Source: Diphasiastrum complanatum (Eukaryota > Streptophyta > Lycopodiopsida > Lycopodiales > Lycopodiaceae). From it: DNA of 64,000 bases. Shown here in pieces: positions 50,301-56,300 of the stretch. Position numbers and translations under genes: made by a program. Where the stretch lies: assembly GCA_029204225.1 (NCBI GenBank), contig CM055104.1:21604658-21668657 (forward strand). The letters run 5' to 3'. Each line of letters begins with the position of its first letter. The first letter of the stretch is position 1. Below the pieces are notes generated by a model. That model saw only the letters and a list, made by a program, of their open reading frames with translations, made no database searches and was not told the origin of the DNA.

Positions 50301-53300
50301 ATGTTTTGATGGTAAGAAACCTTTATTCCTTGTGGATATGTGAGGTCGTCATATTGCAAATAATAATTATTTTAATATATTTGCTTACAGTAGTTGCATT
50401 TTTATTTATGAATCCTAGTTAGGCTGCTATTGAGCTACTCATTTCAAAATGGAGTCTAGGAGTAGGGTCCTCTCTAGTGTGAGGCCTCTCTTGCACAAAT
50501 GTGAAGTAAGTGTCTTGTACTGTTCTTGTGTTTTTCTCCTTACTGTGTGCTCATATTAGAGTTTCTACGCACACTTCACAATCTTATTGTGTACATGGTT
50601 CTAGACTATAGCCATTTTGGACACGGATTTCACTAAGTCTTCGTGTTTGGACTAAGCAAATTATAATTGTTGTAAATTCTTCACTGACATGTTCTTTTAC
50701 TATGACTCGTGCATGTAAATTAAGCTGAAATTGTACATCCAAAACTAGTCCTTCCAATCAGAATACCAACAAATTACACTGGTGGTTATTGTCCTTGTAA
50801 TCATTCACAAAGTTAATTCACGAAAATTCAAACAACCAGGGTTTAAAAAAAAGGACAATCCAAACAAGGTACAATACTTTGAGTAGATAGACAAGAATTT
50901 ATAATCTTTTGGCTAGAAAATAAATTTTCCAGGACTTGAAAACTCATTTCAATAGATTCCTAATTTTTTGGGTTACGGAAGTAGTAGGCTTGCAATTAAA
51001 ATGCACAATTGCAACTCCTAGAAGGAAGCCTAGAAAACCAAGTACTTGAGTACGTTCTTGGTGGTTTCTAGAAAAGCTAAAGCTCATTCTTTTAGTTGTC
51101 GGAAAAATAGACTCCTTCAATTGACACAAAGGTCATAAAACCTCTGAAATGACAGTTGGGAAATTAAACGAATTTGTCCCTATATGACTTTTTTTGTTTA
51201 ATTCATACACTAGAATAACCCTTTATAAAATTTTGATGTATAAATTTTGTTCTAGTATATGTTATTAATCTACTAGTGGCTAGTTATTTTTTGAGCTTTC
51301 TTGCTTCCTAGATAATGTTTCGTAGCCTTGTTACCAATAATATTGGTTTATTTTCAAACTTTGACGCAAAGCTAAAATAACACTACTACAATGAATAAGC
51401 AAAATCAGTCAGTTGCTTCGTCTTCTTCATGAAGTTTAACATATTGCAATATAGAAATTTCCATTTTAAAGGCTATGGAATGTATCAACTTCTTATAAGA
51501 TATTGAAGTTCAACATTTGGCCATTTCATAAAGAGTTTGTCTACTTTTTTTTTGCTCATTCAGTGTATTCAAAGCTACCCAACAATAATATTCGAGGAAG
51601 GACATGAACTAGTTATCGCTTTTTCATTGTATAGTAGGTCATTTGAGGAATTGTTTGTGAGATTTATTTTCTGTTTCATTTAATTATGCCATAATATTGT
51701 TTTCTCATACTTAATCCTTGTACATTTATATCCTCTAAGGAGAAGATGTCATCCTGTTCTTTGCTTCGTGATAGATCTAAATTACACAGAGGATAGTGGG
51801 GGAGGTCCGGATGTTACAGTGGGTGTTTTTCCCAAGTTGGACAAAATTTCTCTGTTACAGGTTTGACATTTCCTACAATCCATTTATGTTTATACACAAA
51901 GTTAATTTTGATTTTCACATTTTACTTCGTTGCTAGAAGGAATTTTTGGAGTGACAATCTATTATGTTTTGCATTGAAGGATTCCACTTATTTGGAACAG
52001 TGGTCAAAGCTAGTGAAGGCCAATAGATTGTTCAAAGAAGAGTATGTTTTCTTGACATGGATAGTGATGTCCCTTTCGAAGTTACACATCTCCCTAGCAT
52101 ACGTTATGGTGTTTTAAGAGATGTGACATCGAAACAAGACTTCGATCAGAACTTAGGAATCAATTTTCATACTTTGGAATGCATTCAAAACTTGCTGTCT
52201 TTGTCTCATAGTAACGTCTCAATAAGAAGTTAGGTATGAACTTCTCAGTTGGTCTATTGAATTTTGAGTTATTCAGATATATTCTTCTAGACATAAGTTT
52301 TCAGGTAGCAAGTCTCTGTGCATACAATAAGGCATTATTTAGTGTTGACCATGTATATAATTGTGATTACTTATGACTTGCAAATCTACATGTGTAGTGT
52401 GACTTTAGTGGTGAGTGGTGAGTATCACATGCTCTTGTTCTATGCTGAATGTCCTCCTGATTTAGTTTCATACCTCCATTGTCTGAAAGAGAAGTGTGAC
52501 GTGTCTTTGAGTAGGTAAACAACGCTTATCATCATGTGCAAGAAGGTGCTCTTGGCGTTGTTGTAACATAAGTATATTGCAACACATCACGTAGTCAAGC
52601 ACAATTTTAGTGTGAAAGAACATGTTAGGGTCCCACAACTAACTTGAAACCGGATGTTGGATAGGGCCTATTGACTTGACTAGTTGAGTAGTGGACCGCA
52701 TGCATGCCACTTGTCGTAATCGGGGATATGTGCTTGGCATGGAGGCTCTCACCTGGAGGTATACGAGGGAAGGGGATCTTAGTTACCATTCATTCTATCT
52801 ACCTAGGAGTTGGTGGATGGTAGTGCACATGTGCATAGCCAGGATGGAGCTAGGGGCATGAGAAGGCCGAAGGTGCTGGCGGCAGTTTGGGACGTCGTTA
52901 GGGCTGAAAGCTGGATCCCGCTTGTTGTCTAGTCATTGGGCTGAAGGCACGGAGGGTGAATCTGGATTGGATTCTATGGCAGGGTGGATCATGAGCGTTC
53001 GGTTTCTTGTGCTGATTGACACTTGGCATTTTCTGGTTAGTGTGGTTGTACTAAAATGGGAGCAACGAGCACTCATAAATGGAAAGACACAATGAAAGTA
53101 TGTTGAAATACTTCTATCATATCAAAGATAGTATGTACAAGACTGTTGGACAAGCAACGACAAGCATGGGCTTGAGGTCTCAAATGATGAACGCACAAAC
53201 AATGAGCCTCACTCTTATATAGGTGAGGGAAAAGCCCATGAGGCTTCTTTTTGTCTAGAGAAATCTATCTAGAAACTCCTACTCCAAAAGTTTCTAGAGG

Positions 53301-56300
53301 TATCATATGTAATCTTTTACAATCTTTTAGGTTCTAAAATGCATCTTCTATATGGTATTGGAAATATCTCAAAACATTTAGAGTCTTCTAGATTTCTGTA
53401 TAAGTCTCTAGAAAGAATTGGAATTTTCATCATATACATATATTATGTATCGTTTGAAAGCTCTCAATGGGTGCTATCCAATGGTGTATGCTTCTCAATC
53501 AAATGACAACCATATAACCTGAAAAAATGGCTTTGAAAGTGGTACCATAGAATCAATGAACCGTTAACGGTTCAATACGGTTCTGAGAAAAGTACTGTGA
53601 ACCGTACGGTTCACAATCGTTTTTTGGGCAGAACCGTATAAACCGTGAAATAATTAATTAATCAATTAATTATTCCCCCCCCCCCCCAAAACGAGCTATG
53701 ATGGGTTTTGGGGGGAAAATTAAAATAAATAAATAATTAATTGATTTTTAGATGAACCGTACCACGGTTCAAGGAACCGTACCTTGAACCGTGGTACGGT
53801 TCCTGCACGGGTCCCAGAACGGTTCTGGGAACCGTGGCTTCTATGAGTGGTACATACATGAATATGATACAAATTTCTAAAGAATTGACACAAAATGTTC
53901 TAATAATTTTGTTGGCAATCATACCCAGTGCCTCCAAAAAGTCTAACAAAATTGTGCATGAGAGCCTTTGTGAAGATGTTTTTAGTTGAGCAATAAATGA
54001 GAGAGATCTCACCATTCTGAATATTCTCCTTGATGAAATGATGATAAACCTCTATATGTTTAGTGCACGCATGGAACATTGTGTTCAAGGCATTAACATT
54101 ACAACTTCAGCTGTCACAGTATATCTCTAGCTGCTCCTGTCCAAGATATGCTGGTAAGCATCATAACCATAATGCGCCACAAGGTGAAGCTGATGCCACC
54201 ATCTACTCTGCCTCACTAGAAGATATTGTTGTAGCAACTTGCTTCTTATTGCTCCAAGTAATGGCACTCCTGTGCTAGTGAAAAGGTTACAACCTGCACT
54301 AGACCTACAGGTATTTTGATCTCCTACCCAATTTGAGTCGCAAAACCTTGTAAGTCTAACATCTTCCGTGTTCTTGTACTCTAGTCCGTAGTGGAGGGCC
54401 CCCTTGATGCACCTAAGGATTCTTTTAGTTGTTGTCAAGTGTGATTCCTTAGGTTTGACATTTATTGACTGAGTACCCGAACTAAGGAAGTAGTGCAGTA
54501 ATCCTAGATCTGTCATCGCAAATGTAATATATAATTTCTCGTCTAATTCTTTCAATCATCTCATCATCATCATCACCGGTGATGATTAGATCATCAACAT
54601 ATAGAAGTACTCTCACTAAGTTTAACTCCCCGTACTAGAAATAAAGATTAGGATCTGATTAACTTATTTCCATATTTTTTTCCAAAGAGATTATCAGTTT
54701 TTGTAGACCAATTCCTGGGAACGATTTTCAAACTCTACAAGGATTTGTTGAGTTTGCAAACTTTACCTTTCTACCCAGTCTTTGCAAATCCTGGAGGCTG
54801 CCCCATACATGTTGGAATATCAATCCACACTCTAGAGAGAACTATCAAACAGGGCGGATAGCTCAGTGGTAGAGCATTCCATCCGGTATGAGGGAGGTCC
54901 TGGGTTCGTCTTGGGTTCGAATCCTAGTCTGTCCATCCATATTATGATTTATGGATTTCTAACATGGTATCAGAGCCAAGTTAGACCTAACAGTTCATGG
55001 TGTCAAAGCCATGGTTAGGTGGCCCAAGTTGTGGGGCAGGTGACAGCTAGGACCCCAACCAAGTGTGGCTTGAGGGGGGGGTGTTGGAATATCAATCCAC
55101 ACTCTAGAGAGAACTATCAAACAGGGCGGATAGCTCAGTGGTAGAGCATCCCATCCGGTATGAGGGAGGTCCTGGGTTCGAATCCTAGTCTGTCCATCCA
55201 TATTATGGCTTATGGATTTCTAACAATACATACCTCCTCTTCTAGATCTCCATCTAGGAATGCTGATTTACATCAAGCTAATGAAGTTTCCATCCATAAT
55301 GTGCAGCTAGTGCAATTGTCAAGCAAACTATAGTAAGGTTGGCAATTGTAGCAAATGTCTCAGCGTAATCAATACCCTCTTCCTGGGAATACCATTTTGC
55401 CACAAATCGTGCCTTGTGCTTCTCTATGTTGCCATTTGCTTTGCTTTTGATCTTGCAGACCCATTTGCATCCCACAATGTTTTTGCCATTTGGAGGGTCC
55501 ACCAACTTCCATGTTATTTTTCATGATTGAATCATATTCCTCATTGATTGCCTTTATATATTTATTTGTGAAATCAGAATATATCCAATTTCACAAATTT
55601 ATATGGGAAGTCAGTGATGTCATAAGTAAAGCTTAGAAACAATATACGAGCAACTCAAAAAGTCAAAGGATCTGAGTCAAAACAATAATATAAAATTCAA
55701 TAAACAAAAAATCTTAGCCAAACAGCATTGCTTATGTCTCATTGATTGCCTTTCTCCATTCTTGTTTCTTATTTGCTTTTTCAAGGTATCTTGGCTCAAG
55801 AAGATTCATGGCATGGCACAGCAGGGCTAGGTTTACATCCCGTTGCTGCTTTCTTTGTTGAAGCCTTGTTTCCCTTTTTTGGCCCTCTTGCTTGTTTGTG
55901 CTCCTGGACTTTGGAATATGGATTCCCTCAATGTCTCCAAGTGCCATTTCGGTGCTTTCTTTGCCTTTTGAGATGTAGTATCACCTTCTTCCCGTGTAGG
56001 TGTCTCTATTGTACATGTTCCATCTTTATCTTCTTGTTATATGTTTCCTCTAGTGAAGGTGTACTCCCCTTGTCATTGTAATAGCTTTCAACTTCAAGGA
56101 AAATTACACCTCTAATAGTAATGATCTTTTTCTTTACAATGTCATACAATCCATAAGCCTTAGACTTCTCACTATAACGAACAAATATGCATTTGATTGA
56201 TTAATCATCCATCTTACTTCTTTTTTCTTTTGGCATGTGAGCATATGAAAGACATCTAGATACTCTCGAGTATTCAACGTGAGATGTGTCACAAGAAAAT

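Larger units (their letters stand above)
53041..53915 (-). mobile_element. 3' LTR of intron-9 copia, interrupted by a MITE
   Basis: 53045-53260 aligns with 56529-56755 (GGAAAGACACAATGAAA, GTATGTACAAGA, AAGCATGGGC, TTATATAGGTGAGG), the two copies lying either side of a minus-strand copia body. The upper limit near 53915 is an estimate from the end of the RNase H frame. The MITE at 53546-53845 is inserted here. Confidence 0.7.
54810..55225 (+). mobile_element. Complete TRIM retroelement with tRNA-like LTRs (416 bp)
   Basis: Two direct repeats (54810-54964 and 55082-55225), each TGTTGGAATATC...TTTCTAACA, flank a 117-bp internal region with PBS TGGTATCAGAGCC immediately after LTR 1 and a G-rich polypurine tract (TTGAGGGGGGGGG, 55069-55081) immediately before LTR 2. 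The LTRs are identical apart from an 11-bp duplication in LTR 1 and a few substitutions, and the target duplication is exact. There is no ORF. This is a terminal-repeat retrotransposon in miniature. Uniquely, each LTR carries a full-length tRNA-like sequence. Confidence 0.93.
54805..55230. repeat. 5-bp target duplications ATACA around TRIM
   Basis: ATACA at 54805-54809 and 55226-55230, identical. The flanks on both sides belong to the same copia RT. Confidence 0.92.
53900..55537 (-). pseudogene. Copia RT-RNase H (intron 9 element), split by a TRIM
   Basis: Minus strand: RT start (55505-55240; [38 protein letters not shown]), interruption by the TRIM at 54810-55225, then RT core with an intact [16 protein letters not shown] (about 54630-54580), thumb and RNase H (54460-54130; [24 protein letters not shown]), and the C-terminal block [19 protein letters not shown] (54075-54010). 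Frames are shifted several times, so it is dead, though the YVDD motif survives. Confidence 0.82.

Noticed and set aside
55124-55196. Ordinary functional tRNA gene
   Set aside because: It lies inside an LTR present twice within 300 bp, the anticodon stem is imperfect and one copy has a broken T arm; a retroelement module is the better reading.
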